NCBI GenBank assembly: GCA_016748015.1
Contig: JAAOMT010000276.1
Span: forward strand, 53,791 to 117,790
Direction: 5' to 3'
Source: Geosiphon pyriformis
Lineage: Eukaryota > Glomeromycota > Glomeromycetes > Archaeosporales > Geosiphonaceae
DNA: 64,000 nucleotides
A program made the translations under genes and the position numbers. Below the pieces are notes generated by a model, which saw only the letters and a program-made list of their open reading frames with translations, was not told the origin of the DNA and made no database searches. Below, piece after piece: positions 34,810 to 47,209 of this stretch (its first letter is position 1; each line of letters begins with the position of its first letter).

Positions 34810-36980
34810 ACATAAAATGAGAATTAACTTTTTTACATAAATTTTTATTAATTTAAATTAATTTAAACCTAACAATAAAACTATTTTTTACTTAACAACT
34901 TGTTTATTTGTTGTTAATTTGTAATTAATAGAAATGTAATCAAACTTATTACAAATTAAATAAATTGTTAAAGTTAAACAAAACCAACAAAATACAATAC
35001 TTTTTATAATTAAAACCACAATTACAGCTTTATTTTAACTATTTTTCAAATTAAAACAAATAGTAATACACTTAATATAAAAATAGTTCATAGAATTATA
35101 ATTAATTATATATGTTTTTCTATTAATTAAACCAATAAAATTCTAAAAATTATGAATAGTTGTGTCTATTAAAAAAATATAAAGCAAAATTTTGTAAACA
35201 TTTTTAGTATTTTATAATTATTTGTTAATATCTGTTTTAGTTATATAAATAGTATTCTTTTTAATTAGAATAAATTATTAAGATACTAAAAGATTAACTT
35301 GTTTTTAATTATTAAATTTTATTATAGCTTTTTATTATAGCTTTACCAATTGTATTTTAATTGATTTAATAGTGCTATAATTAGTTAATACAGCTTGTAT
35401 AGCTTTTATTGATATTTTCACAGAAATTTTTTTATAATTACTGTTCAATTTATGTAATATTTATTGGTTTTTTAAAATTAGTATTTACTATAATATTATA
35501 ATTATTTGTTAAATTTACTGCAGTTATTATTACTTTTTCTAAAATAAAAAACACCCAAATTATTTACATTAAAAAAAAGCTTTTCAATAGTCTTTAATTT
35601 TTTTTGAGATATTTTTTTAATAATTGTTAAAAGATTAATATTTAAAATAAATAATATACAAACTAAAATATTAATTAATAACTTTAAAAAAAAACCCCCC
35701 CACTTAAAACATTATTATTATTATTATTATTATTAAAATTAATTTTAACAAAAAACTTTTTAAGAATTTATTTTATCATTATTTTTTTGGGTCTTTTGAA
35801 TATTATATTAATATTTTTGAAATTTAAGTTTTTTTTACTGTTAATATAAAACCTAATTTTTTTAATTAAGTATTTTTGTTTTATATTTATATTATTTGTT
35901 TTTATTATATTGTTAATATTTAAATTTTAAGAAACAGTTCTATTTATATTAATAATTAGCTTCTTTAACACTTTATCTTTATGTTTTTTTTATGTTATTA
36001 GCTTTTTTATAGCTAAATTAATACTAAATTTTTTCTTGATTTTTTTTATATTAAGATTGCTAATATTATTAACAGATTTATTATTAAAAAAAATTAAGAA
36101 TAGTCATATTAAATATTAAGATATAAAAAACAGAAAAACTTTTTTCAAAAACTTTCTTTTTAGGGAATTTTGAATGTATAAAAAAAAATTTTATTAGTTT
36201 TATTTTAATTTTTTACTAATTTTTAATATATTTAGCTTTTTAAATTATTTAATTTTAATATTTAATTAAATAAAATAGTAAATTAAAATATTTTTTCTTA
36301 TTATTTAATTTTAAAAAAAATTAATTTAAATTATTTTCTAAAAACATATTTTTATTGTTATAAATAATAAAAAATAATATAATATTATTTAAAATTAGTT
36401 CAAAAATTTTTTTAATAATTTATTAAGTTTATTAAATTTGTTTTTTTGTAATATTTATTTAGTAAATTATTTTTAACAGTTATAAAAAAGTTAATATTGT
36501 TTATATTAAACTTGTTACTTAAAAACTTTTATGCTAATTTGTTTTTTTGTTATCTGTTTAATTATATATATTAAATTTTATAAAAATAGTTTTTTATTGG
36601 TTAATATTTTTAAAGCTCTTAATAATAATAATAATTACTATATTAAAGCTATTTTTAAATAGTTGAAATTTTTAATTAATTAATTAATTTTTTTGGTTTA
36701 AATATTGATTAGTATTGTATTTAAAAATTTTAACTTATATGTTTTTATAATAAATAGTGTTTTTTAAGTAATAAATTTTTCAAAAATTAAAGAACAGTTT
36801 TTAAGTGTTTTTTTTACTCTTTATTCTATTCAATTTATTTTTTACTTTACAACAATTTTATAATAAAAAAATATTTTAACAAAATAAAAATACATTATGA
36901 AAAATTTAATAACTTTCCATTTGTGTATATTAATTTCAACAAAGTTGGTAATTAATTAAATTGGTTTAGTTAAAAAAAAT
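34810..36980. other. AT-rich desert, T-rich strand, left of the gene island
   Basis: No gene could be supported. The plus strand is largely T-rich with G above C from about 35200 on, suggesting decayed minus-oriented elements. It contains a run of seven C at 35695-35701 and an (ATT)n microsatellite at 35711-35735. Composition changes sharply at about 36985 where the gene island begins. Confidence 0.6.
35711..35735. repeat. (ATT)n microsatellite
   Basis: About eight perfect ATT units follow a seven-base C run (35695-35701). Confidence 0.9.
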
Positions 36981-37116
36981 CAATTTTGGGCGATGCGAAC
37001 TTATCAAATATTATGTCGTACTAAATCTGACGCGTTCTGAAATTCCTTGGGTTTGTCCTCGCAACTTTGATAACCTCTTACTTATCTTCTGCCCATGGTG
37101 ATCAGCATATTAGAGC

Positions 37117-38143
37117 ATGGATATAATCCTTCAAACAAAAACTGCAACTTCTTTATCCTATCCGGCCTCCGATTCCGGGCTTACAAATAGCCCACTACGA
37201 CCACCACCACTTCACTTACTTCCCTGCGAAATTAGCTATACAGGCCTCGCAAAAGTTGATACGTATTTTCTTATAGAAGAGGCAGAGGAGCCTAAAGCCG
37301 TGTACAACGGTAGTTTGGGACTTGCTTCTTCAGCGCCGTCCACAAACTTTTTGACTTCACAAACTTTGGCTACGTCTTCGTTTGTTGAAAATGAAGCTGA
37401 TGAAAGAGAATACCAAGGAAAACTAGAATTAAACTCGAGTTCTAATGGAGCTGAAGTTAATACAGGTTTCGATTCAGAGAAAACCGTAGACATTAGAGAT
37501 AAGATGGTGGTTGAAGAGCTTGACGTGACAAAAATGGATATTGATGAAATTGAAAATAACCCAGATACTAAGGCAGACACAAGATCAGCATCCAAAGAAA
37601 AAGTATATTCTTCTTACTTTCGTGGCCGTAAACTAATCGGTCGTGAAGTTGTGCTCATAAAGGGATATGAAGGTAAAAGTTTCGTTGCTGAAAAAGAATA
37701 TACTTATAATATACAATGTCATCTTAAACATCAACGCACTCAGGCTACATATTTGAAGAAACTGGAATGAAATCGAAATCATCATTTTCATCCACTTTAC
37801 AAAAATCCCAGCTTCCAACACCTCCTGATATAATAAATTACGAAGACCCGATATCAGATTTGGATCTGGAAATATTAAAAAGGTCACAAAGTACAGACCA
37901 AGAAATGGTTCGTTGTTGGGAAGCTACGAGGAAATTTGACAGATTTGTTGTCTGGGGACATGACGAGCTTCCCGAACAATGGAATGATGATGTGATAAGG
38001 TCTTTGGAATGGTTAGAAATTGCAAAAGCGGTGAGTTTAAAAATAAGATGAATTTTGGTCAATTCGAACATGGTTTTATTCTCCTTTTTATAATATCCCT
38101 GATATAGATACATCAACCGACTCCTCCAGTAACTAAGGTATGA
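37117..38143 (+). CDS. Ribonuclease H2 subunit C-like protein
   Basis: The protein is the non-catalytic C subunit of RNase H2, the nuclear complex that removes ribonucleotides from DNA and degrades RNA-DNA hybrids. Three exons fit in phase: 37117-37672, 37744-38030 and 38108-38143, with GT..AG introns of 71 and 77 bp, giving 292 residues. Family blocks are LHLLPCEISYTGLAKVDTYF near residue 32, SYFRGRKLIGREVVL near residue 168 with GYEGYIFEETG across the first splice site, and FDRFVVWGHDELP.QWNDD and SLEWLEIAKAIH at the C-terminus. Human RNASEH2C has 164 residues; here about 100 acidic, serine-rich residues separate the first two blocks. The neighbour to the right is convergent. Confidence 0.85.
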
Positions 38144-38455
38144 AAGGGGTTTGGTCGGATTTAGGGACTTTTATTTATTCCCTAAATAAATAAGTGCAAG
38201 ATATTTCGATTGATTCTTGCTTCCAAAATTTCTAATGGCAGGGGAAAAATCTCACCTATGAAATAAATTAAGATTGTAGAGTTGAAATGCTAATACTTTT
38301 TTAATCTTTTCTTATAGTTGCTGACATGAATTTTTAACTTATAAATTACTAACTCATCTAAATCCGAGATAATACCTCCTATCAAATCCATTATTTTTTG
38401 ATTTTGAAATTTCATTTCGAAAATCATAATTGCTTGTTCACAAGCCGCTCAATTT
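38144..38455. other. Convergent intergenic region
   Basis: The region holds the 3' ends of the RNase H2C-like and PFKFB genes. Nothing else was recognised. It contains AATAAATAAG-like and AATAAATTAAG-like A-rich motifs that could serve polyadenylation. Confidence 0.5.
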
Positions 38456-41400
38456 CTACTCATATTGAAAAAACCAATCTTGCTCTTCATCATACTTCCA
38501 TTTAATCAATTCGGTGCCTATTGGAACAATATATTGCTTCAGCTCGAGTTGAAATCAATTTCGTAATGGACGTAAATATCCTCTGCATAAACAACTTACC
38601 ATATGGTTTCGGCTGCAGACAATACAGGCTATGTAACGGAACTTCAATGTTGGGTACTTTTTCCTAATTTCCTAGATTATTTAAGTACTGACTGGGATAT
38701 CAGGTAATATTGACATTCTGATTTTTCCTACCTTTTCAACATCAAGGAAATAAGCCAATAGGATGCGAAGCACGACTATTTACATAAAGAGAATTTTGAT
38801 ATAGATTTACAGATTTGGAAAAAGATTTCATATCAACACAATTACCTTGATGTGTAACTATCAATATATTATCAGTCATTCGTTCTATCTCAACAAGCAA
38901 TGGATTGATACGATGTATCACGTCAAGGTAGGATTCCCCACCCATTCCTGGATATCTGATCGAAAAAATGGTGAGCCATTATGCAAAGGAGATTAAGTGG
39001 AAACCTGATCAAATTAGTGTCTTGAGAAAAGACTTTCCGATCATAACTGTTACTAACCTATAATAAAGTTTATTATTTTGACGCGCCTGGTACTCCTCAG
39101 GGAACATTTTTGAAATCTCTTGATACGTCATTTCCTCATATATACCCTTTGATTCCATGAATTTGATAAAATCAAGCATCTATGGAGATTGAAGCAGAAG
39201 TGAAATAAAGATTAAATACCACTTACCGCATATATTTCGTTAAGGAATCTAATATGCTATTTGAAGTATTATATTGAGTGATTGAATATTTTAACAATGT
39301 CGTCGGAGACAAAAATATAAAGAAAATGGTCTTCACCATAACATCAAATTCAGTAGGGGGAAATTTTTCCGCGGTCTGGATAGTACGTTTTAAAGAACTT
39401 GTCCATACGAGAAAATTTTTCTCGAGACGTGTTGGATTTGGGGTACTTGCTGAGAAAGAGGAATTAGGGTTACTTATATGATGGTCTTCAGCCTCTGTTG
39501 GATGTCGATTAACTTCTTTTTCTCGCCAGAAAAGCTTTTGAGTATGCATAAAGCGCGCCAAACATGCAGCATATTTTCGGCCTCGATCTGAGAGCTATTC
39601 AACATTGTGAATTAATGTAAAATGAATTCAACGCGATATTATCAATAGATTACCGGTGCATCACCGCCTATTAATGATATGATGCATTAGTTTCAAAAGA
39701 TATCGAAATATTGTTCATACAACAGATTGAGCAGATTTAGAGTTTCATCTACCTATTCGTCCAATTACATTATCGGTACTCTCTCCATGTCTGGTCATCC
39801 AGATTTGACGACCTGTATCAAAAGTAAATAGAAATTGGTTTAATTTCCGGTCTTGATACTATTTAATTATTAGATATGCGACCAGGTTGATTCTTCAAAT
39901 CCTAGAGGAGCAATTATCAGCAGATAATTTAACAATTTGCTTTCTAGAATCGGGAGACTTTCAATTTTCCGACTTTCAAGGCTTAACTGAGATGAGGCTC
40001 CAAAGAAAAAACGGTTCGAAAACTCACTGACAAGATTAAAATTCATAAGATAGAAAATGCATTGTCCGCTCAAGAATCCCTGTATATTATTAGCAATGAC
40101 CTAAAAAATTTTTTGCAAAAGAAAAGTCAAAAACAAGAGAAAACCCACTTAAATACTGATCCAAATAATAAACCAAAATTTTAAAAGTCCAGTTGATTGA
40201 TCTTTACCTTCTTTCCTACATTGATTAATTTACAATACTGCATGTCATTTTTTTCCTCCTCTTCGCTGATCGTCTCATAACAATCTTCGTAATTTTTTAC
40301 ACGTTTTTTAAAATCAGCGAGTGCATCGTCTGGATTCATGAGACGGTAATCTGGACCGGAAAGTTTGAGACGCATGTTGGCTTCAATGGTCTAGTGGAAA
40401 ATCAATCATTTTATAAGGATTATAAATGAAAATGAGATTAATAGAAGGAATAATTTGATTTTATTAATATTTACTGTGGGGTCCGTACAAATAGACTCAA
40501 TAAACAAAACTTTAAATGAGTGTTCGCGCAAAACACGATTAAGAATCATTTTCCTATCGTCCAGTCCAGATTCAAATGAAAAATATATTAATAAAGCATC
40601 GAAATACATTCTTATAAAAAAACTTGATGCACATATAAAGTGTACCTTCTTTTTGTTGTAGAATTTGTAGCATCTAATAATTCGTAATTGAAAAGTTCAG
40701 ATGGAGATCATTTATGACAACTCAATCTGTGGATCTAATGGAACTCACCATGAATACCGACTCTTCCACCTTTCTTCAACCAACTAATGAGTTCATCTAA
40801 ACATTCCATTGCCATTTCATCTCGAACTCTCAAGGCATCATTATTATGGGGATCAAAAAATGAGGCGCCATGATTCAACGACCCTCCAATTCTTTGCTGT
40901 ATACTATGGGCCGTGTTACGCCGAATATTTCCGACATTGAATATCTTGAAGGGGTGATTCGAGGAAATTAAAATTTTGAAAAATTATTTAGTTTATTTTG
41001 ATTATGTTAGAATTGTATTTTGCAAATATCAGCTTAGGGGTTGATATTTCAAGATAATGAGTTTTTTGTCACATGAATCTATAATTTCTTTAATGCCCAA
41101 ATCTGCTTGACATTCGAACTATACGTATATAAAGCCGAGTAATTCAACGCGCCCATCAAGTCGAAGTTGTTCCAATTCTAAACATATATCAGCCGCATCC
41201 AAATAATCCATAATTAAAGCGCTCTATATATAAAGATTGTTGCTTTTCGAACCAATGGTTGAAAAAATCCGGATATTTGTCCATTTGATTAATAAATGTT
41301 GTTTTGCTCTTTTTCCATATTCTGAGCTTTAAATTTAGGAATCGAGTATCATTATTCTTAGTGCCCAAATAGTTTCACATAATGCACAAGCCTCTCTTCA

Positions 41401-42354
41401 TTCTTTAAATATTCACCGAGAAAATTGGGCAAAATTAAAGTATTGTCCCAAAGTGAATCTGCATATCAAGCCTGTCCAAAAAGCCTTTCCGTTCTCCACT
41501 AAGTATTTCCTCAAAATGAGCGAACTAATATGCCTAGGTAAACTCGAAAACTCTAATCTGGTAATATATCCCAATGGGAAATCGTCTTGCTTGCTCCTGG
41601 ACAAGCGACATTCATTGAAGTGGCATGAAATGCTCGATGATGTATATGATTGGATATATTTCGTAAATTAGTTGGGAATATATGTTATTGGTTTACCTTA
41701 GTTTCATATTGACTAAAAAGAAAATTTTATTAAAAATTTAAGAAAGGCAGAAAATTGGGAAATAATTGAGGTACATACAGCCACGTCAAATATCGCTTTA
41801 GTTTTTTCACAATATAACTTTTCCCTGCAATAAACAAGATGAACCGAGTTACTAAGTAATTTCCAAATAAATCGCAACATTCAATGTTGACTTACCACGC
41901 GCTGGAAGTCCGACTATTAGGAAAAATAATCTATGATTAAACATTCTGAGTGATCTAAGTAGACTTTTACCAACTTACCCATGACTACAACGAGTTTAGG
42001 GCCCATTTGTGGTGAAACGGTATTATTGTCTTGTTGCTGGGTTTGAGCTGTTGTAAAGTGGCAGAGGTCAATTTTTAATTTTGCGGCCTCAAGAGTTAAT
42101 AATAACACTTACAATTCAAAGATTTTGGCTGAACAATCCCTTGAAAAATTACAATTCAAGCTTTTATTAAGTAAATCAAGGTGATACTGAAAAACGCTCT
42201 AACAAGATAATATCGCATCAAGCGTAAAACCTGGGACATCTAAAGAGTATCTATGTTTAAGAATAGGAACTTCTCGAGACTCAAAATCATCCTGGCCCTC
42301 ACAGTCGCTGACGTCTGAATCATTTGATAGATATCGTTTTATGAATCTCGCCAT
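38456..42354 (-). CDS. 6-phosphofructo-2-kinase/fructose-2,6-bisphosphatase
   Basis: This bifunctional cytosolic enzyme makes and breaks fructose-2,6-bisphosphate, a signal controlling glycolysis. About 18 exons can be placed in phase on the minus strand, among them 41979-42087, 41896-41913, 41779-41824, 41697-41712, 40749-40944, 40646-40673, 40475-40553, 40208-40390, 40028-40100, 39753-39812, 39654-39667, 39337-39594, 39058-39179, 38846-38955, 38732-38775, 38600-38663 and 38456-38517. The N-terminal exon (MARFIKRYL, SLDVPGFTLD) starts at 42354; its donor is unclear. The kinase half has GLPARGKSY (Walker A), FNVGNIRR, FFDPHN and DATNST. The phosphatase half has TRHGES with the catalytic histidine, VWTSSLKRTIQTAE, YEEMTYQEI and VTHQ, so both activities look intact. 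Four exons are only 14-28 nt. Intron 40945-41696 is 752 bp. Confidence 0.9.
41338..41671 (+). other. Open frame inside a long PFKFB intron
   Basis: Within the 752-bp intron a plus-strand frame is open for about 110 codons, from just after a stop near 41335 to the stop at 41671. It includes SIIILSAQIVSHNAQASL, MSELICLGKLENSNLVIYPN and LKWHEMLDDVYDWIYF. The minus strand is also open here (41413-41604). To its left the minus strand has MDYLDAADICLELEQLRLDG and IKEIIDSCDKKLIILKYQ. I recognise no family. It could be a nested gene or fossil, an extra exon of unknown use, or chance. Confidence 0.3.
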
Positions 42355-42515
42355 GGTTTCTGAGATAGAAAGGAATAATTTGACATCATAGATATACCTG
42401 ACAATCACAAAGTGTAGATCTGAGAGATCTTAAATTATCAATCTAAGGTGATATGACTGATTTTGAGATATCCCATCGCAGATAGCTTAAAATTTTCTTT
42501 TAAAAATTTTTATGA

Positions 42516-43199
42516 TCAAAGAATGTTCATCAGTGCTACGGAACCTATAGATAGACCACACATGACCACTGGTGTCCACCAATTCCAAATAGGCCACACA
42601 CATACACAAAGCCCTATAAACCCAAATAACATGGCGAACGCTGCGAATGGTATGAAACGACGCAATATGGGATCATGTTCCATAGCACCATAATTTGGTA
42701 ATGGGGACCCGAGAAAGAATGGCCGGTAGAATTGCAAGTAGCAAAAAATGCCAAAGGTTGTTGACAGAGAAACCAAAGACATATAAAATAAAGGTCTAAG
42801 AGGAATTAAACAAGAATTTCAGCATTGGAACTAGATTTAATAAAAGGTTTATTTACAGACTTCGGATTTTTTAAAGATTTGATTGAGCATTAAAAGATCA
42901 AGGATAAATAAATTGGACTTTCAATTCAGTCTTTGAATATATAGATTCTCTTACCTAAGGTATGATTTCTCCCACCCCAGAACCTCCACCACGCCATCGT
43001 ACACTTCAAACCACCATAAAATAAAAAAAGCAACAACGACCCATTTTATTGAGGCGTTGAAACGTTGAATACGTGATTTACGAGGTTTTCGACGTTGCGG
43101 TTCTGGGGTGGAGAGAAGTTCATAACCAACATCTACAAACCCTGGTGACAAATCGCCGTTACGATGGCGTACGTCTTTGAGGGAAACTGGAGCAGACAT
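42516..43199 (-). CDS. TMEM128-like multi-pass membrane protein
   Basis: Two exons (42955-43199 and 42516-42795) joined by a 159-bp GT..AG intron encode 174 residues. A basic cytosolic N-terminus (RRKPRKSRIQRF) precedes four hydrophobic segments: VVVAFFILWWFEVY, the FYMSLVSLSTTFGIFCYLQF segment, FIPFAAFAMLFGFIGLCVCVWP and WWTPVVMCGLSIGSVALM. Size, four segments and the final block (small residues, W, then TP and a hydrophobic end) resemble the animal TMEM128 family. The function of that family is not well known. The start is divergent from the exchanger gene, 211 bp away. Confidence 0.6.
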
Positions 43200-43410
43200 T
43201 GAAAATTATAACCTAGATCAATATTCTGACTTCATATAAACAACTAAATAAATAGATGTTTGCTCAAACTTGTCATCATTGTGATTATGATTTATTTTGT
43301 TAACCAAATTTAGAACATTTTGTCATGAGGATAATCCTAGAAGGAAATATCTGGCCTTTGGGTTTAGGATAGAATTATTATTTTTACTCAACGGTTCGAA
43401 TTTTTTTCTG
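43200..43410. promoter_or_regulatory. Shared divergent promoter region
   Basis: This 211-bp gap separates two divergent starts, the TMEM128-like gene (-) and the exchanger (+). No clear operator was seen; a TAAATAAATAGATG stretch lies near 43243. An in-frame TTG at 43297 extends the exchanger frame upstream, but the ATG at 43411 gives a proper signal sequence. Confidence 0.35.
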
Positions 43411-46400
43411 ATGCCTTTAATGAACCGGCGTACATACTTTCTATTTTTATGCTTGTTCATTTTCACTACAACCTTAAAATTCGTCTTCAAGGGAAATTTT
43501 AATAAAGGACATAATCACGCGTTTTTCACTCCGTCGTTGGGTTCGATCTCTAAAATCTCATTTGCGAAAAGATCCTTGCTGCAGTTTCAGGGTGAATCAG
43601 CCTTCTCTGAAATTAATACGACTACAGCGGAAAATCTTTACTTTGATCCACTAAAGTTACGCTTTGAGGTAGGCGTTTCATGAAAGAGTCTGGTCTTGGA
43701 AACGCAACTTTTTCTTAGTCGATTTCATAAGATTAGCGCTTCAAAGGGAGAACTTTAGGGATTATTCGTGGTGTGATTGAAATTTTCTCAAACAGCGTCA
43801 TCAAGTTAATTTTGTACGCTATATTGGAATCAATAACCATATTCTTAATCTGATGGAAACTGTAAATTCGCCATGAATTTATAAGAGCTAGATCAAATTA
43901 CACCACGAATACATTGCCTATATTCTCCGGCCAACCCAAAACGTGAAAAATATGGAACGCTGGGAAACTTTGGGATCACATATTAAGACGCGTCCTCTTT
44001 TGGATTCATACTTAAACAGTGTGACAACATATATGATCATAAAGACAAATGCGCATTCGTTCGAAGACATTGTAAAAAGTACTCCTCGGGCCTGTTCAAC
44101 TATCTAGAATTCTACTTTTGTGGATTAGATGCATTGAAGTTGATAATACTTTCGTTTCTTGTAAGTCTATTGTGTGTGGGTCTCTATTTCTCTTATTTTC
44201 TTTGCGATTAATATGTTAATTACCCTCTATTGGTCTTATAAGTTCACTTGGCTGCTTTTCCTTTTCGGTTTCGTTGGGGTGGCAGCTTCTGATTTTTTTT
44301 GTCCTAATTTAAGTACTATTGCTGCAAAATTGAACCTTTCCGAGAGTATGGTAAATACTAGAATAATGGTTTATATTTAAAATTTTAAGTCTCATCAACA
44401 ATTTTCATTATAAACTCTGGGAATCGATGAAATGTTGACCTTGAAAAAGGCAGGTGTAACCTTTTTAGCATTCGGAAATGGATCACCAGATGTATTTAGT
44501 ACATTTAGTGCCATGTCGAATTTTTCTGGATCTCTGGCTATTGGAGAATTAATTGGTGCTGCTAGTTTCATTTCGTCAGTAGTCGCCGGCTCAATGGCTG
44601 TGATAACACCCTTCCATGTAACCAGAGTACCATTCATCCGTGACTTATTATTCTTTACTGGAGCTATTCTTTTCCTTGTATGCATTATATGGGATGGAGA
44701 GATTCATCTTTGGGAGAGCGTCAGTCTTGTCTTATTTTACTTGATATATGTTAGTGTAGTAGTTGTGGGAACATGGTGGGTTAAACGTAATAAAAGAAGA
44801 CGGTGGCTTGAACAGAAGGCTCGAGAAGAATATACACATGTGATGGAGGAAATTTTACCCGAAAACATAGGTATTGTTAATGAAGATTATGGTATAACCT
44901 GTCGTTTTGAATTGTTTTTTTTTCATTTATTGATCATCTAAAACAACCTGAAAGATGAACAAGATGCTTATGGGTATGACGCCTACAGTGAAACCGATCT
45001 TTTGTTACCAGAGGGGGAACATGATGAGAACTTTCATGGAGCTTCAAGTCCTATATCAATGATGGCCCTCTCTCAGTATGGAGAGAATACAGAAGGAGAT
45101 GCATATTTCTCACCATCTTCATTCATATCGGTCAACGAGGTTGTCGATCAAGCCCTCAGTTTTCATCATCACCCTTCTTCCACACGATCTACGGGGCGAC
45201 CTTTACATCGTGGCATGAGACCTTCGCTTTTCGGTGCAATTGAGGTACATTTTTATTATAAAATGGCATTAAGTGTATAATTCCTGAATATTTTTTACTA
45301 AATTTGTTATTCATTAATCAGTTTCGAGATGTGGTGAAATCTTTAAAATTAGATAGTAACGCCAGAGCTTTAGGTGTATTTGGTCGAAGCTACACTTTGG
45401 ACTTTTATAATGATGCTGCAACACCAAGGCCGGCGATTGAGAGAAGTCGAACAATGCCAAACTTCAGAAATTACGATCGGCGTCGGCGTATATCGTGGAC
45501 AAGTGTTGGAGGTGCTTTAGAATCAATTAACCAATTAGCAAGTACCAACGATCATTCAATTTTAAGGCGTCATAGCACTACACCTGATATGCTGAGTAGT
45601 ATACACAGTTCACCGGCTTTACTCCCCTCAAACGAGAACCATGAACCTTTAAATTTGCCCCCAGTATCTAAATCTGAATCACACCCCAAACCCAATCTCC
45701 CACGTCTCTTATTGATTCCACCAACTCCTCAGCAAGGAAGAAGTCCTTTGTTATCTCCAAATATATATACTACCTCTCCAACGTCCTTTTCACCCGAAGC
45801 AGTTAATGAATCGAGTCCTACACGATTTTCTTTCGAAGACCTACCCCCATTATCTCCTGTGTTACGTACACCACCTTCTCCACCACCACCTTCTCCCGAA
45901 CCTTTATTCACCTTTTTACCTGCTCCTAGGAAACCCATCTGGAGTCTTGTCCTTTGGGATAAGATTAGGCCAATTCTCTTTCCTTCTCTCACAGGATTCT
46001 CTCAAAAGTCACTATTCGCAAAGCTAATTGCGTTGGTGGCATGTCCCGCTATCTTTGTCCTCGCTCTCACATTACCTGTTGTAGAAGCAGATGATTTGAA
46101 TTCGCAGGATGATGCAAAAAAGCATGATACAATATCTGGGACAGATCTGCGAAATGCGAGTCATTTGGAGCCTCCAATTATAAGGCTCGATAATCAAGAT
46201 CTTATAATTGACGATCCACCAGAAATCGAAATCAAAAATATTCGATGGAACCGTTGGTTAACTGCGATTCAGTTCTTTCTAGCCCCTGTCTTTATCGTAG
46301 CCGTTATAACTTGTGAGTGTAGATCTCAAGGCTAATATCATAGACCTCAGCCAGATGAGATAAAGATTAATCTATGTACTTCATACTTCTACTATTTTAG

Positions 46401-47209
46401 TGGAACAATCTTCTGCCGGACAATGGATTATTTATGCTCTTATCTTCGGAGTTATAGCATCAACACTTCTTTATTTGGGGACAGATGAAAATCAACCACC
46501 ACCTTTTTATTGGTCCCTTTGTTTTTTAGGGTTTGCTGTCGCGATGGTATGGATATATCTCGTAGCCAACGAGGTTGTTGGATTACTTCAGGTAAAAGTA
46601 CATTCATGTCTCTAAAACAGATTAAGGTCAATTTTCACATTCTTCGCTTTGGTATTTTAAAACAGGCTCTTGGATTGATCATGGGTCTAAGTGATGCTAT
46701 ACTAGGCCTAACTATTTTTGCAATGGTAAGTTTTTAGAAATTGTGAATTACAATTTTCAGATTATTGCTGACCTTTACCATATAGGGGAATAGTCTTGGT
46801 GACTTTGTCGCGAATATTACTATTGCAAGAATGGGTTTTCCCATGATGGCAATGAGCGCTTGTTTTGGTGGTCCAATGCTAAGTGAGTCCTGTTTGATTT
46901 AAGGGGAAAATTCCAGATACATTAGAAACATTTTTTATCCACCTTTCTTTCACTTTAGATATTCTTTTAGGCATCGGCATCAGTGGCACCTACATGACGC
47001 TCAAAACTCAAGAATCCTATAAAATTACCGTCTCTCCTACCCTGTTTGTTTCTTCGGTTGGGCTTTTTATCACCCTAATCTCATCCCTAATCTACCTTCC
47101 CAAAAATGATTATTGGATGACAAGGGGCCTGGGATGTTATCTAATATCGGTCTATCTTTTATGTATGATAGTGAATATTTATTTGGAAGTTAGTAGTCAA
47201 AGAGTTTGA
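43411..47209 (+). CDS. Cation/Ca2+ exchanger of the NCLX/CCX type
   Basis: Ten exons fit in phase (43411-43668, 44020-44160, 44243-44350, 44450-44870, 44955-45244, 45322-46312, 46401-46591, 46666-46725, 46786-46882, 46959-47209), giving about 935 residues. A signal-like hydrophobic N-terminus (RRTYFLFLCLFIFTTTLKF) is followed by cysteine-containing extracellular sequence (CAFVRRHC, NYLEFYFCGLDALK). The first alpha repeat has FLAFGNGSPDVFSTF near residue 175 and ends IGELIGAASFISSVVAGSM. A cytosolic loop of about 400 residues, acidic then serine- and proline-rich, separates it from the second alpha repeat with ALGLIMGLSDAILGLTIFAM and GNSLGDFVANITIARMG. These motifs are typical of Na+(H+)/Ca2+ exchangers of the NCLX branch and of yeast Ecm27-like proteins. 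Whether it sits in mitochondria, vacuole or ER is not visible. Confidence 0.85.

Noticed and set aside
37236-37595. Minus-strand open frame opposite the RNase H2C-like gene
   Set aside because: It mirrors the acidic/serine-rich insertion on the coding strand and has no family features.
38583-38599. 17-nt intron near the 3' end of PFKFB
   Set aside because: GTAAGTTGTTTATGCAG has GT..AG ends, but 17 nt is too short for a fungal spliceosome. The acceptor at 38518-38519 gives an 82-nt intron and a sensible C-terminus.
43297-43410. Upstream start of the exchanger at 43297 (TTG)
   Set aside because: TTG is an unlikely start in fungi, and the ATG at 43411 or 43420 gives a normal signal sequence.
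45729-46027. Frames on either strand inside the exchanger loop
   Set aside because: They are proline/glycine shadows of the long third-loop exon, which is open and in phase with both neighbours.
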